Shown one piece after another: positions 24,743 through 42,402 of a stretch of DNA of 64,000 nucleotides. Location: contig OY747702.1 of the NCBI GenBank assembly GCA_963556495.2, forward strand, positions 26,837,403 through 26,901,402, written 5' to 3'. The position numbers and the translations under genes were made by a program. The notes under the pieces were generated by a model. It was not told where the DNA came from. It searched no databases and worked only from the letters and a program-made list of their open reading frames with translations. Position 1 is the first letter of the stretch. Each line of letters begins with the position of its first letter. The stretch is from Valencia hispanica. Taxonomy: Eukaryota; Chordata; Actinopteri; Cyprinodontiformes; Valenciidae.

Positions 24743-25240
24743 GACATCCAAGAAGATCAAAGTCCAACAAACACAACAGAGTCAGAAAGAGACACTGGAA
24801 ACTCAACACCATCAACAGTTTCACCTCCACAGTCACATTTTCAGAAATGGCTCATAACAGCTCATTTGGGCTCTTTGCTGTAAGGTGGCCAGTGATCAAG
24901 AATCTGATAAACACAAATAGCCACTAAATTACCTGAAGAAATATTTTAAAGTTGTCTAATAGTGTATAATGTTAACACGTAATAGCTAATTTATTTTTTG
25001 TACTGAATGTAAGGTTTTTCTGCTTGTCATTGCATTTGTATCTCTTTTTACATGCTGTGTATGTTTTAGAGGTAAAATATCTGTGTTACACCATACTGTA
25101 TATATTTTTTCAGTTCTGCTGCCCTAACCAATATATATAAGTACATATCATGTACTGTGTTAAGTTATTGAGAACATTGTCATGGAAGCTTTGCACACGG
25201 TGAAATATACCTTGTTGAACACATCATTGATGAGATTAAA

Positions 25241-25246
25241 AATAAA
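25241..25246 (+). terminator. Polyadenylation signal of gene A
   Basis: AATAAA about 500 bases beyond the gene A stop codon, the best candidate in the region. It implies a 3-prime UTR of about 520 bases. Confidence 0.5.
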
Positions 25247-25269
25247 GTAAAAAAGCAAAGCAAATAAAT

Positions 25270-26110
25270 TACTAACGGCACCGTAATAAGCACAAATGAA
25301 TAATGTAGAAATGTTCGATAAAATTTTACTTTTTTAATAAATGTGTGATTACTTACAGCAATTAATTATCAAGAAATCCCATTTATGTCATTATGCACCA
25401 TATTTATATACATATTTTTAAAAACCAATAGTGATTAGTTATGTTCTCAATGGCTTAGTTTTTCTTCTTTTTTTTTCACTTTTTTTGAAATTGTGTTGCT
25501 TTTCGATATCTTTCAGTCATCAGAAAGGTCCTATTTCAGTACTTTAATTTATCTGCAGGTCAATAAATAAATATGCTTTGACTTGTAAAAGCGAGCTCAG
25601 CTCTAATAAAAAAGATTTTAATTACAGTTAATTCATGACTAAGCAAGGAGAGTAATTACTTTTTCCCATAGGGTCAGGTCAATTTGGATAGTTCTTTTCC
25701 CAGAATGAGTGAAATTATCATTTGAAAACTTATTTTGTGCTTACTCAGGTCATTTTTATCCAATGGCAAGATTTGTTTGATGATCTGAAACATTTAAGAG
25801 TGAGAAAAAAGCAAAAACAGAATAAATCTGTAAGGTGGGGAACTGTTTTCCCCAGCCCAGTATTTTTATCTCATATACAGATTAAAACTTCAGGAGATAA
25901 TCTAACATCCATTAACATAAATTAGAGGAAGTTGAGTTTATGAGTTTTGGGGAAAAGGGAGAGGAAGGTTACCCAGATTTATGGGTAGGAATGAGGAGAG
26001 CAGGAACAAAGTTCAGCATTCTAACACCCTGGTGTATATAGTTGTTCTCTGACCTGGTCGTGCCATTTTGCTGGACTTATTTGAATGCACGTGCTCGCAC
26101 AAAAAAATGT
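25270..26110. other. No gene; fragment of a DNA transposon
   Basis: No coding signal. The stretch near 25765-25830 (gatgatctgaaacatttaag and flanks) recurs in reverse complement near 46975-47040. It is most likely a fragment of an old Tc1-like DNA transposon. Confidence 0.4.
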
Positions 26111-26114
26111 AAAG

Positions 26115-29100
26115 TGATATAAAACCACATACTGAAACCTGGTTGCAGCAGGAGGATTATGTCAGTATAAATGAGTCAACTCCTTCCAGTCATTTAAATT
26201 TTCACATTCCTAGAAATACTGGGCGAGGAGGAGGAGTTGCAGCCATTTTCCGTTCTGATTTACTAATTAGTCCCCTACCAATTGATAGCTACAGTTCTTT
26301 TGAGCATCTAACCCTTAATTTTCCTCATCCAAGTTGCAAAACATTAAGACCATTTTTGTTTGTGGTTTTGTATCGTCCACCAGGCCCTTACTCTCAATTC
26401 TTGGATCAGATCTCACATTTTTTAACTGATATAGTATTAAATACTGATAGGGTTATTATAGTGGGGGACTTCAATATTCATGTGGATACTGAAAGTGATA
26501 GCCTAAATGCAGCCTTTAATGCTATTTTAGACTCAATTGGCTTTACTCAAAAAGTACAGGGATCGACCCACTCAGGTAAACACACTTTGGACCTTGTACT
26601 GACATACGGTATTGAGTGTGAGGAAATAACAGTCCACCCACATAACCCGGTCCTGTCTGACCACTTCTTGATAACTTTTGAATTTACTTTAACTGACCAT
26701 CTTAAATCTGAAAGAAAATTTCATTATAGTAGAACTTTATCAGACAATGCTGTAACAATTTTTAAAGAATCTGTACCATTCTTACTTTCCTCAGTGTCTC
26801 AGAGTAACACAGTGGATGGCAGCAATTCTATCTCTAACCCTTCAGAAATTGATGGTCTGGTTCACAGCGTTACGTCCTCATTGCGTTTGGCATTAGATAG
26901 TGTAGCCCCCTTAAAAAAGAAAGTGGCTAGCCATAGGAGGCTGACTCCTTGGTTTAACGCAGAGTTGCGTACTTTAAAGCAGAATACTAGGAAGTTGGAG
27001 AGAAAATGGCGCTTTACACATCTAGAGGATTCCTATTTAACCTGGAATAACAGTCTACTGCTGTATAAAAAGACCCTTCGACAAGCTAGAACAGCATATT
27101 TTTCATCATTAATAGAGGCGAATAAAAACAATCCTAGGTTTCTTTTTAGTACAGTTGCCAAACTTACACAGAGTCATAGCTCTGTTGAGCAAACTATTCC
27201 CCCGGCTCTTAGCAGTGATGATTTTATGAGATTCTTCATAAATAAAATAAATTTTATTAAAAATAAAATCATTGGCACCCTCCCAAACATGAGTACTTCT
27301 TCCTCAGTAAATGAGTCAGTATCGGAAAGAACTGTAGAACCTCAGTATTGCTTAGGCTGTTTTGATTCAGTCGAGCTTTCAGAATTATCAAAAATATTAG
27401 CCTCATCTAAATCTTCAACTTGTATTTTGGACCCAATCTCAACCAAATTATTTAAAGAAGTGTTCCATTTGGTTCCTGGCCCCATTTTGGATATGATGAA
27501 TCTATCCTTAGTAAACGGATACGTACCACAGGAATTTAAAATAGCTGTAATTAAACCTTTACTCAAGAAACCTTCCCTTGATCAAGATGACTTAGTGAAT
27601 TACAGACCTATATCTAACCTTCCTTTCTTATCCAAAGTCCTTGAGAAAATAGTTGCTAATCAAGTCTGTGAACATCTAAACAGTAACGAGCTGTTTGAAG
27701 AGTTTCAGTCAGGTTTTAGAGCTCATCATAGCACTGAAACAGCACTGGTGAAGGTTACTAATGATATTCTCATGGCCTCAGATAATGGACTGGTGTCTGT
27801 TCTGGTTTTGTTAGATCTCAGTGCTGCTTTTGACACAGTCGATCATAATATTCTCTTAGAAAGGCTTGAACATGTTGCAGGGATCAAAGGAACAGCACTA
27901 GGCTGGTTTAAATCATATTTGTCTGATAGATTCCAGTTTGTTCATCTAAATGATAAATCATCTTCACTCTCAAGGGTTACTTGTGGAGTTCCACAGGGTT
28001 CTGTCCTTGGACCAATTCTTTTCACCATATATATGCTTCCAATTGGTAGAATCATTAGACAGCATGGGATAAATTTCCACAGCTATGCCGATGATACACA
28101 ACTATATTTATCCATAAATCCTGATGAACCCAGTCAGTTAGGTAGATTACAGGCATGTCTGGAAGACATAAAAGCATGGATGACCCTAAACTTTTTGCTT
28201 TTAAATTCTGACAAGACAGAAGTTGCTGTCTTTGGACCAGAAGTTCTTAAACAGAAACTGATTAGTCAATCACTTCATCTGGATGGCATTAAATTGTCCC
28301 CCAGTAATAACGTAAAGAACCTCGGCGTTATTTTTGACCAAGACTTGACATTTAAATCCCATATTAAACAGGTTTCTAGGATTTCTTTCTTTCACCTCCG
28401 GAATATTGCTAAAATTAGAAACATCCTGTCCAGGAGTGATGCTGAGAAACTAGTCCATGCATTTGTTACCTCAAGGCTGGACTACTGTAATTCTTTACTA
28501 TCAGGAAGTCCACAAAATGCCATTAAAAGCCTTCAGTTGATCCAAAATGCGGCAGCAAGAGTTCTGATGAATATTAAAAAGAGAGATCACATTTCTCCTG
28601 TTTTAGCTTCTCTTCATTGGCTCCCTGTTAAATCCAGAATAGAATTTAAGATCCTTCTTCTTACATACAAAGCCCTTAATAATCAAGCTCCATCATACAT
28701 CAGAGATCTAATTGTTCCATATGTTCCTAAAAGAGCACTTCGCTCTCAGACTGCAGGTTTACTTGTAGTTCCTAGGATCTCTAAAAGTAGAATGGGAGGC
28801 AGATCTTTTAGTTATCAGGCTCCTCTCCTGTGGAACCAGCTCCCAGCTTTAGTCCGTGAGGCAGACACTCTGTTTACTTTTAAGGCCAGGCTTAAAACTT
28901 TCCTTTTTGATAAAGCTTATAGTTAGAGTGGCTTAGGTCATCCTGAGCTATCTCTGTAGTTATGCTGCTATAGGCTTAGACTGCTGGAGGACAGACTTAC
29001 CAATTTTCTTCACTCTGCTACTTCCTTTTCTCCTACGACTCTCCAGTTGTATTACAGTACATTCTGTTATTTCGACTGTTAACTTTGTTTTCTCTCAGTG

Positions 29101-29627
29101 TTTTTCTCCCCATCGAAGATACACCTGGTCTGGTATCCTGCTTGGCTGCAATGCCCTGTTGGACGGGGGTCATCGACTGGGATGATCCTCTCAGTAACTG
29201 AACATCCACTGTGTCCTGTTATCAACTTTTTACTTTCTGTAACATAGAAAGTTCTCTTATATCGGATCTTCTGTTCCTTCTGTGTTCTGCTCTGTCTTCT
29301 CAAACCCCCAGACGGTCGTGGCAGATGGCCGCTCCTACTGAGCCTGGTTCTGTTGGAGGTTTCTTCCTGTTAAAGGGGAGTTTTTCCTCTCCACTGTGGC
29401 TACATGCTTGCTCAGTATGAGGGATTGCTGAAGGATTGCTGTGGTTGGAAATCTGCCCAACCTCACGCCAATGACTGACGCAATCTGCTGGGATTCCTTA
29501 AATTGGAAACTTTTTAACTGATTGGAATGTTTGTATAATTGTATTGAAATGACTTCTTGTTAAGTGCCTTGAGATGACATCTGTTGTGAATTGGCGCTAT
29601 ATAAATAAACTGAATTGAATTGAAATA
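26115..29627 (+). mobile_element. L2-like LINE, copy 1, 5-prime truncated
   Basis: A non-LTR retrotransposon of the L2 type with one long open frame, a ~700-base 3-prime UTR, and a tail ending tataaataaactgaattgaat. The 5-prime end falls inside the endonuclease domain, so the copy is truncated. It is nearly identical over its shared length to the copy at 50479-53267, indicating recent activity of this family. A Tc1-like element adjoins its tail directly. Confidence 0.9.
26143..28926 (+). CDS. L2-like LINE endonuclease/reverse transcriptase polyprotein, 5-prime truncated
   Basis: A 927-residue open frame; the same frame extends a few codons upstream (TETWL), so the listed start is not the native one. 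Order of domains: the C-terminal part of an APE-type endonuclease (GRGGGVAAIFRSDL, VGDFNIHVDTESDS, LSDHFLITFEF); a linker; reverse transcriptase at about residues 470-720 with NYRPISNLPFLSKVLEKIV, FQSGFRAHHSTETAL, LDLSAAFDTVDHNI, GVPQGSVLGPILF and the catalytic SYADDTQLYLS; and a C-terminal region (LHWLPVKSRIEFKI, APLLWNQLP). The polymerase portion has no stop or frameshift. Missing the endonuclease N-terminus, it could not retrotranspose by itself. Confidence 0.9.
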   Translation: MQQEDYVSINESTPSSHLNFHIPRNTGRGGGVAAIFRSDLLISPLPIDSYSSFEHLTLNFPHPSCKTLRPFLFVVLYRPPGPYSQFLDQISHFLTDIVLNTDRVIIVGDFNIHVDTESDSLNAAFNAILDSIGFTQKVQGSTHSGKHTLDLVLTYGIECEEITVHPHNPVLSDHFLITFEFTLTDHLKSERKFHYSRTLSDNAVTIFKESVPFLLSSVSQSNTVDGSNSISNPSEIDGLVHSVTSSLRLALDSVAPLKKKVASHRRLTPWFNAELRTLKQNTRKLERKWRFTHLEDSYLTWNNSLLLYKKTLRQARTAYFSSLIEANKNNPRFLFSTVAKLTQSHSSVEQTIPPALSSDDFMRFFINKINFIKNKIIGTLPNMSTSSSVNESVSERTVEPQYCLGCFDSVELSELSKILASSKSSTCILDPISTKLFKEVFHLVPGPILDMMNLSLVNGYVPQEFKIAVIKPLLKKPSLDQDDLVNYRPISNLPFLSKVLEKIVANQVCEHLNSNELFEEFQSGFRAHHSTETALVKVTNDILMASDNGLVSVLVLLDLSAAFDTVDHNILLERLEHVAGIKGTALGWFKSYLSDRFQFVHLNDKSSSLSRVTCGVPQGSVLGPILFTIYMLPIGRIIRQHGINFHSYADDTQLYLSINPDEPSQLGRLQACLEDIKAWMTLNFLLLNSDKTEVAVFGPEVLKQKLISQSLHLDGIKLSPSNNVKNLGVIFDQDLTFKSHIKQVSRISFFHLRNIAKIRNILSRSDAEKLVHAFVTSRLDYCNSLLSGSPQNAIKSLQLIQNAAARVLMNIKKRDHISPVLASLHWLPVKSRIEFKILLLTYKALNNQAPSYIRDLIVPYVPKRALRSQTAGLLVVPRISKSRMGGRSFSYQAPLLWNQLPALVREADTLFTFKARLKTFLFDKAYS

Positions 29628-30257
29628 CAGGTGAAACTCGAAAAATTTGAATATCATGCAAAATTTCATTTATTTCAGTAATTCAACTTAAAAGGTGAAA
29701 CTAATATAGGATATAGACTCATTACATGCAAAGCGAGAAATTTTGAGCCTTTATTTGTTATAAATTTGATGGTTATGGTTGTTATGGTAGTTATGGTTAT
29801 TTGATGGTTACAGCTTATGAAAACCCCTAATTCAAGATCTCAGAAAATTAGAATATTGTGAAACAGTTCAATATTTTAAGTTCAAAGTGTCACATTAATC
29901 AGCTAATTAATCCAAAACACCTACAAAGGGTTTCCGAGCATTTAAATGACCTCTCAGTCTGGTTCAGTAAGAATTAAAACCATATGGAAGACTGCTGACC
30001 TGACAGTTATGCAGAAACCCATCATTGACACCCTCCATAAGGAGGGAAAGCCTCAAAAGTTAATTGCAAAAGAAGTTGGATGTTTCCAAAGTGCTGTATC
30101 AAAGCACAATAGAAAGTTATGTGGAAGGGGAAAGTTTAGAAGAAAAAGGTGCATAAGCAGTAGGGATGACCTCAGACTGGAGAGGACTGTCAGGAAAAGG
30201 CCATTCTAAAGTGTTGGGGATTTTCTTTCACCTTTTAAGTTCAATTACTGAAATAGG
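29628..30257 (+). mobile_element. Tc1/mariner-like deletion derivative with transposase N-terminus
   Basis: It starts directly after TA (29626-29627) with caggtgaaactcgaaaaatt, a terminal sequence I recall from a fish Tc1-like family, and carries subterminal repeats such as atttcagtaattcaactt. The matching inverted subterminal piece (aagttcaattactgaaata) is at about 30237-30255, after which similarity is lost. The open frame 29946-30209 (87 residues) encodes a transposase helix-turn-helix: LTVMQKPIIDTLHKEGKPQK, KEVGCFQSAVSKH and RDDLRLERTVRKRPF. The DDE catalytic domain is deleted. Confidence 0.8.
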
Positions 30258-30269
30258 ACAGAATAGTAG

Positions 30270-33200
30270 GATATTGCAATAAAATATCCACCTTAGCCAC
30301 AGACTGACACTTTAGTGCTGTCTAAAAAAACACCCAAAATAATAAGTAAAGTCCATGGTACTTTTTGCATGAGTTAAAAACAATTATTATGTGTACATAA
30401 TAGTTATTCTAAAATTAAACAAAAGTATTTACAGGTGTCAGGCAAAGCAGTGTATAACAATGTTGTAAACAGAATGGTGGCAACATAGCAAATTGAAACA
30501 CTTTTTTGGTCGATCTCTTGTTATTCTCTGCTACTGTGGAAGCCTTTTGGTGCAGATTAGTGACGCCACTCACTGCTGACATAGTTGCGATATGCTGCCC
30601 TCTTAGCAATTTCCTGAAAATGCCAATTTTTTAGGGATACACAATGACTAAGAGGACAGATTGATTTACCCCACCAGAAAAAGGTCTGGTTAAATTATCC
30701 TGAAGTTCCGATAGTGGAAACACGTCTAATGCTTACCAGGAAGCAGTGATTAGTCTTCAGTCGACTGTGAGATCATAAAACCATGGTTGATTTGGAGAAT
30801 TGCCCAGTGACAAGGTGGAAGTCATGAAAAATGTCTTGGAAGCGGGAACCTGGAGGGTAAACAGACCAGCTCTCTGCCCAGGAAATTACTCTAGTATTCT
30901 GAGCCCAGTTAATTCCCCATAGTGCCTCAGCTTAAAGCTGGGATCACACTGTGCGATTTTAGCCATGCTAGAACTTTTCTTTCATTGTGAAAAGAATCTT
31001 GATGACAAACGGGGCGCATGCATGTGGTCCGCAACTCCATGCCAGTGCAGTGTGACAGGCTCCCCGACAGTTTATTTAGCGCTTGTCCAGCCAAAACCAG
31101 CTATCGTGAATCTTCAGGCACTGCCTGAAATTCTAAAATCAGAGACTACCGTCAATGACTATGAACGACGTTGGCTTTTGGCACGCCCTGCTGCAGTTTG
31201 CAGTTTGACCAACTGAAATCTTGGGTCGTTCAGTGTGACACACCTCTAGAGCTCGGTCGAGCTTGCACAGTGTGGCATGAAGCAGTCTTTTCAGACCAGT
31301 GAACCAGTATTAAGACAAGAATGTTCATTCAGGAAACAGAATTATTGATTCCCTTCAGGTTGACAAAATTTCTCCTCCACTTCTCATCAGCATCATTATT
31401 CGGATGCACAGGGGGATTGAACTAAATGATTACATCAACAATCCAGTTTCCCAGTTATTTGGTATGGAGCTTTGTTGGCTTAGGTCTGATGTGAATTAGA
31501 TGACAAACCTGGAATAAATTTACTGCATCATTTGGACAGTTTGGTTTGGGACAGTTGAAACCATCCAGTCACTTTGAATTAAAAAGTTAAAGTCCAACTG
31601 TGTTACCAAGAGGTAACTGAGTAAACAAAATTCTACCAGGCATCCATTTACATTTTTAATCCTGGACAGGGGGATTGGGTAAGGGTGTCTAATCAAGATG
31701 TTATCATGGGAGGGGGTGGGTACATGATGGACAATGAGCTTTCAGTCCAAAACTGAGACAACACAATTGCATACAAGAAAGACAATTGTACAAACTCCCT
31801 ATTTCTTTGAAAGGAAACTAGAGCTACAGAAACTTGCCTGATTATGTAGCCATTGATTTCAGAAACACTCCATGGGTGTTAAAGCATCATGTTCTGTGAA
31901 ACATTCCCACCCAACATAAAAAAATAAATTACCTGGAAGCAAATTGAGGAACTAAGCACCTTTACGGTCAGTGATGCTGTTTGCGTGTCAGAAAGTTTCC
32001 TTTTCCCACGCAGGACTGTGGAAAATCTTGCAGTGTACTTTAAACTGAAAGGTGTGCTTTGTTAACTGACTAAAACATGGTCCTATAGGGGAGAATTGTG
32101 AAGAAGCTCACACCCAGTGACTCAAACTTTACTGCAGGGATAGGGTTTTGGAGAATCTGAGTGCAGTGTGTTTATTTCTTGCTCTTCCTCTTTTTACAGA
32201 GGTCTGGTTAATCTTTTTTTAGAGTCTTTCAGGAAGTCAGTCAAAACATTATTTAACCTGGAAAAGTTTTCATTCAGTCAACATTTGTCTTCCTGACCTT
32301 TTTGAACATTAAGGGCAAATAAGTTAATATGAACAACACTTTCAGATGTTCTCCGGGCAATGAGTTACCAAAAAAAGGAAAGCACCTTTTCTTTTCATAT
32401 TTATGTCAGTATCCAATCTAATCCATCTTTATGTTATGCTATCTTTAGGTTAAGTTTTTCCCAGGGTTTGGTTGAATGTCTGTTAGTTAGCAAAATACCT
32501 AGAAACGTTAGAGAGGACCAAAAACAAGTGTTTACATTTTGGGGGTGATCCGGATTAGCGTCTTGGGGTTATGGGAAAGGAGGGGTGATTGAGCTGTCTT
32601 GACGGAGGTCTGTGCTCTCCGAGTGCTTTTCTTGTATATGAAGCACTTCACATTACCACAAGGACCAAAGTGCTGTGCAGAATAGGCTATATAAAATCAT
32701 TAAAGGTATGAATGCTTTAGATAAGGAAATCCCACTGAATGGATTTGCCCTGTGGTTGGGTAAATATTTATAAATATGGAAAACGTTATACTCTTTTATA
32801 CTTTGGACAATATTATTTGCCCTATTTTGATCCTGTCTGTTTTAGCTAAAAATAATTACTTTAACTTTCTTTAGCCCATACATCATGTATGAATGTTCCT
32901 AAAAAGGATGTTAAAAGTTCCACATGATGATTTGATCAAATCTAAAAACTTTTTTAGACATCCTGTTCTAATAAGGAAACTTTGATTCATTCTCTTTACT
33001 AAAATAGATTGCTATTTGGATAACATTTAGAAACAATGACCTAACCGTTAATCATACCTAACCCTTGATCAAACTGAATAACTAACACACAACCTACATA
33101 CATCACCCCAAGCTAATTTACTACATTATCTGTTATTTCTTAGTTTTTTCTATTTAGGACAACTTTCTTTCGTAAATTCGTGGAAACAAAGCTGTTTAAT

Positions 33201-33760
33201 TACTTCCTCCACCTTTAATCACACAATTTAGTAAACAAAACAAGAATGTGACAATGTTCTCTGATATCTAATTGGACAACCACCCACTTCCACTCATACT
33301 GTAATTTTTATTTCTTCAGAAAGAAAAGTGATACAGGAAATGTGTCAATAAGTCCTCAAGAACAAAACCTAAAAGCTCACCCTTGTGAACAAAATAATGA
33401 TTTCTTCTATCAAATAGTCACAAGTTAATAAATGCGCAATAATATCCACTGTACAAAGAATACAGATTTCAGTTTTTCTTTTAAAGCTGCTACACCGCAC
33501 AACCTTTTAGCAAACCAGTGAGCATAATTACATCATACATTGAATAAAACAAATGCACATTTTTTACCTGACGTTTCTTTAACAATAACAAGACAACATT
33601 TTGTGAACTTTCTCAACAAAACAAGTTGGCCTAGCTGCTGTTGGCTTAATGGATTTCTTGATCATTTAATACTGCCAATGTTTGAACCTTGTACATAATA
33701 TAGTCAGAGAGGACAATTACTCACTCCCATACTCAGTTTGCATTTTCCTCAGTTAGTTTC
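30270..33760. other. No gene seen; possible small inverted-repeat element
   Basis: No convincing exon. At about 30940-31276 a segment begins ggatcacactgtgcgatttt and ends gcttgcacagtgtggc. The CACACTGTGC/GCACAGTGTG ends could be the termini of a small non-autonomous transposon; no target duplication was resolved. The open frame 30965-31216 falls inside it. The rest is AT-rich and unrecognised. Confidence 0.35.
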
Positions 33761-33767
33761 AAGTTAA

Positions 33768-34290
33768 AGCTACTTTGTGTATTTTTGTTAATTTTTAACA
33801 AAAACCCCTTTGTTCTTTCAAAAATATGTGCTTATTCATGTGTAATTACTTCTACCTACTAATGAAAGTATTCTCGTAAGTGTAGAATCTGCTATTCAGA
33901 ATACATACGCGCGAGTCACGCAAATTGCTAAATCCACGTTGAGCCTCCATCTTGGAAATACATTTGCCAACGAGGGACATTCCTGGAAATTCTAGCTCCG
34001 CCTTTCGCGCTTTGGCTACACTCAGTTGCACCGTGACGAATGCCGGAGGGAGATTGTCTACTCGCGACGCGGCGCACGTCTGACTATATAACTAAATGCA
34101 ATGTAGTTTTCTAAAGTAACCTCATCACTGGAAGGAACACTGGACGAAGTCGTAGTACTGGAAGCCATGTTAACCTTGGCATGAAACGGCCACCGTAGGA
34201 ATGGGGGGTGGGGTTGGAGGTGGGGCTAGAACGTAATATTCAGTTGGTTGTTTCACCGTTAGATGGGAGAAGTTCTTACACATTATAGCT
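33768..34290 (-). mobile_element. Short terminal-inverted-repeat element (MITE), intact copy 1
   Basis: About 523 bp flanked by TTAA on each side (33764-33767, 34291-34294). The ends are inverted repeats: agctactttgtgta at the left and, reverse complemented, agctataatgtgta at the right. No coding capacity. The same element occurs in the opposite orientation at 50280-53602, where a LINE interrupts it. The flanks fit a TTAA target duplication, or a TA duplication with slightly longer ends; the sequence alone does not separate these. Confidence 0.75.
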
Positions 34291-34307
34291 TTAAACTAAC
34301 CCAAATT

Positions 34308-34431
34308 TCAATTCAATTCAATTCAATTCAGTTTATTTATATAGCGCCAATTCACAACAGATGTCATCTCAAGGCACTTAACAAGAAGTCATTTCAATAC
34401 ATTTATACAAACATTACAATCCATTCCAAAC
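34308..34431 (-). mobile_element. 3-prime fragment of an L2-like LINE
   Basis: Reverse complement of the 3-prime end of the L2 copies at 29625 and 53267: (ATTCA)n tail, tttatttatatagcgccaat, then gatgtcatctcaaggcactt. Only about 120 bases remain. It abuts the short inverted-repeat element. Confidence 0.85.
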
Positions 34432-36840
<2,409 letters not shown>

Positions 36841-36845
36841 AATAT

Positions 36846-36851
36846 TTTATT
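36846..36851 (-). terminator. Polyadenylation signal of gene B
   Basis: AATAAA on the minus strand about 400 bases beyond the gene B stop codon, giving a moderate 3-prime UTR. Confidence 0.55.
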
Positions 36852-37246
36852 CGCACAGAGTAATTCAATACAACTTACAATGAACCTTATTACATACATT
36901 TGTTCTCTACAGCCAAAAAGCCACAATGTATGCAGAAATAATTTTTTAAATACATGAATAAATATTTACAAGGTTTTTTAAATATATGTTGATATTATAT
37001 GAAACAACAAAAAGTTTTTGCAGTTTCAGGATAATGTGAGAGACACATATCTTTAATAAGTTAAGGTATCTTAACAAAAAATTAATCAGGGTAAAATGAA
37101 TATTACATTTTCAGGCACAAGAACTGCTTGGGTTTTAACATCTTTAAAGACAACCACACTTATATAAACAACACTTTGGTTTTAAATGTTTGGTTTGGTG
37201 CTGATCCTCACATGAAGCCATCAAGAGGTTCTCTGGAAGTAGACTC

Positions 37247-41045
<3,799 letters not shown>

Positions 41046-41359
41046 GTTTTGTCCTATATTTACAGTCAAATTAAAACATGAAAAACAAAACAGACTAGGC
41101 AATAAATATCATGAAACCAAATTCTTCCACAGCACACAAACCTTCACATAAAATTTTAATGTTTCACTACTCAGAGCAGGCAGTACTTTTACACATTCCT
41201 TTATGTCTTCTGGGAATGCTTTCTAGATAAAAAGGTCTATTGTCTGGAGGCCTTTTCTGTCTTTTCTCTATATACATATATCATATACATATCTGATGGT
41301 TGCTGTTCCTGCTCTATCAGGAGTGTGCAGAGTAATTGTTGTAAAGTAAGTCATGTAAT

Positions 41360-41403
41360 AAGGAACCATACATACAGGCTAATGCCTGTATGTATGGTTC
41401 CTT
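41360..41403. repeat. Perfect 20-bp inverted repeat (hairpin) in gene B first intron
   Basis: AAGGAACCATACATACAGGC (41360-41379) is followed by the 4-base spacer TAAT and then its exact reverse complement (41384-41403). It lies in the 5-prime UTR intron of gene B (41054-41969). Confidence 0.95.
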
Positions 41404-41969
41404 GTCCAATTTATGAAAAGCAGTAATTTACTCCCAACCAAAATATGTTTTACAAAGGTATTTACCCTCAAACCTGTGATTGCTTTAACATGGTAAACAT
41501 GTTTTTACGATGCAGAGAGGCCACTGTTAAGACAAAACTATTGAAACCCATGGCAGAATTAGGCTTAAACTAATCTTTTAATTTTACCAACAAGTTTCTT
41601 CTGACCTGAAGTAATATTGTCAATCATAATCGGACTGACAATATTTGAATTGACCTAATAATTACGGTAATGGCAAGGAGCCATTCTAAATATGAAGACT
41701 TAAGAGAAAGGAAAAAAAAATATTTAATATAGCATGATTTCTTAAATTCTAAATAAAAACAGATGCTTATTTAAAACATTATGCTCTTTTGTGCTGCGTC
41801 ATTATTTTATAAGAAAAGTCATTCCCAACCAGAAAAAAACTTCTTGGTTAAATAAAAAATAATTGAAAACCTATATCTGTCAATAGTATGAATAATTTTG
41901 GGTTTAAGGGTACACGATGTGATAAAGGTTTACCTCTTGTTAGTAGCAAAGAAGTAAGTGAGGTCTTAC

Positions 41970-42045
41970 CTTATGATAGACGAAGCGTTGATTCATGCAG
42001 CAGCAGAGATGCAAGTTTGTTTTACAAGGCTCCCCTATATGTAGG
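41970..42045 (-). promoter_or_regulatory. Gene B first exon and TATA-like promoter
   Basis: On the minus strand an ATATAG-type TATA-like box at about 42035-42041 precedes a presumed start near 42008. The non-coding exon ends at 41970 with donor gtaaga, and splices to the ATG exon, whose acceptor (atatag) precedes 41053. Confidence 0.5.
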
Positions 42046-42297
42046 AGGAGTTTATGAAAATTCCCCCTCTCCACTCCACCATCAACATCCTGAGAACGGT
42101 GACATCACTGATTGCACTTGACACAAAGCTAAACTTTTTTCCTCCTCCTCCTTCCAGCTGATGATGCCTGCTGTGATAATGAGGGACAATGACTAACATG
42201 GAAATTCTTCTTTTTGATTCGATGCAAGCTTGTCATAGATACCCGCCCTGCCCTAGCTGGTTTTGTGATCATTGTGTTGATTACAGCACAATAAAAG
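42046..42297. promoter_or_regulatory. Shared divergent promoter of gene B and acod1
   Basis: The two start sites are only about 310 bases apart. A TATA-like AATAAAAG at 42290-42297 lies about 25 bases before the presumed acod1 start. Between them are a near-consensus kappa-B site (GAAAATTCCCC, 42056-42066, reverse GGGGAATTTTC) and an ATF/AP-1-like TGACATCA (42100-42107), followed by a C/EBP-like half site. Factor binding is inferred from motif only. Confidence 0.5.
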
Positions 42298-42402
42298 GCA
42301 GGTAGGTTTACAACTAGAGAAGCATCAGCATCTTTTGGAGAAAGCTGCTGGAAGCCAGAGGAACAAGAACTAAGGTCTTTGTGATAGAATCCAGTTGAAG
42401 CC

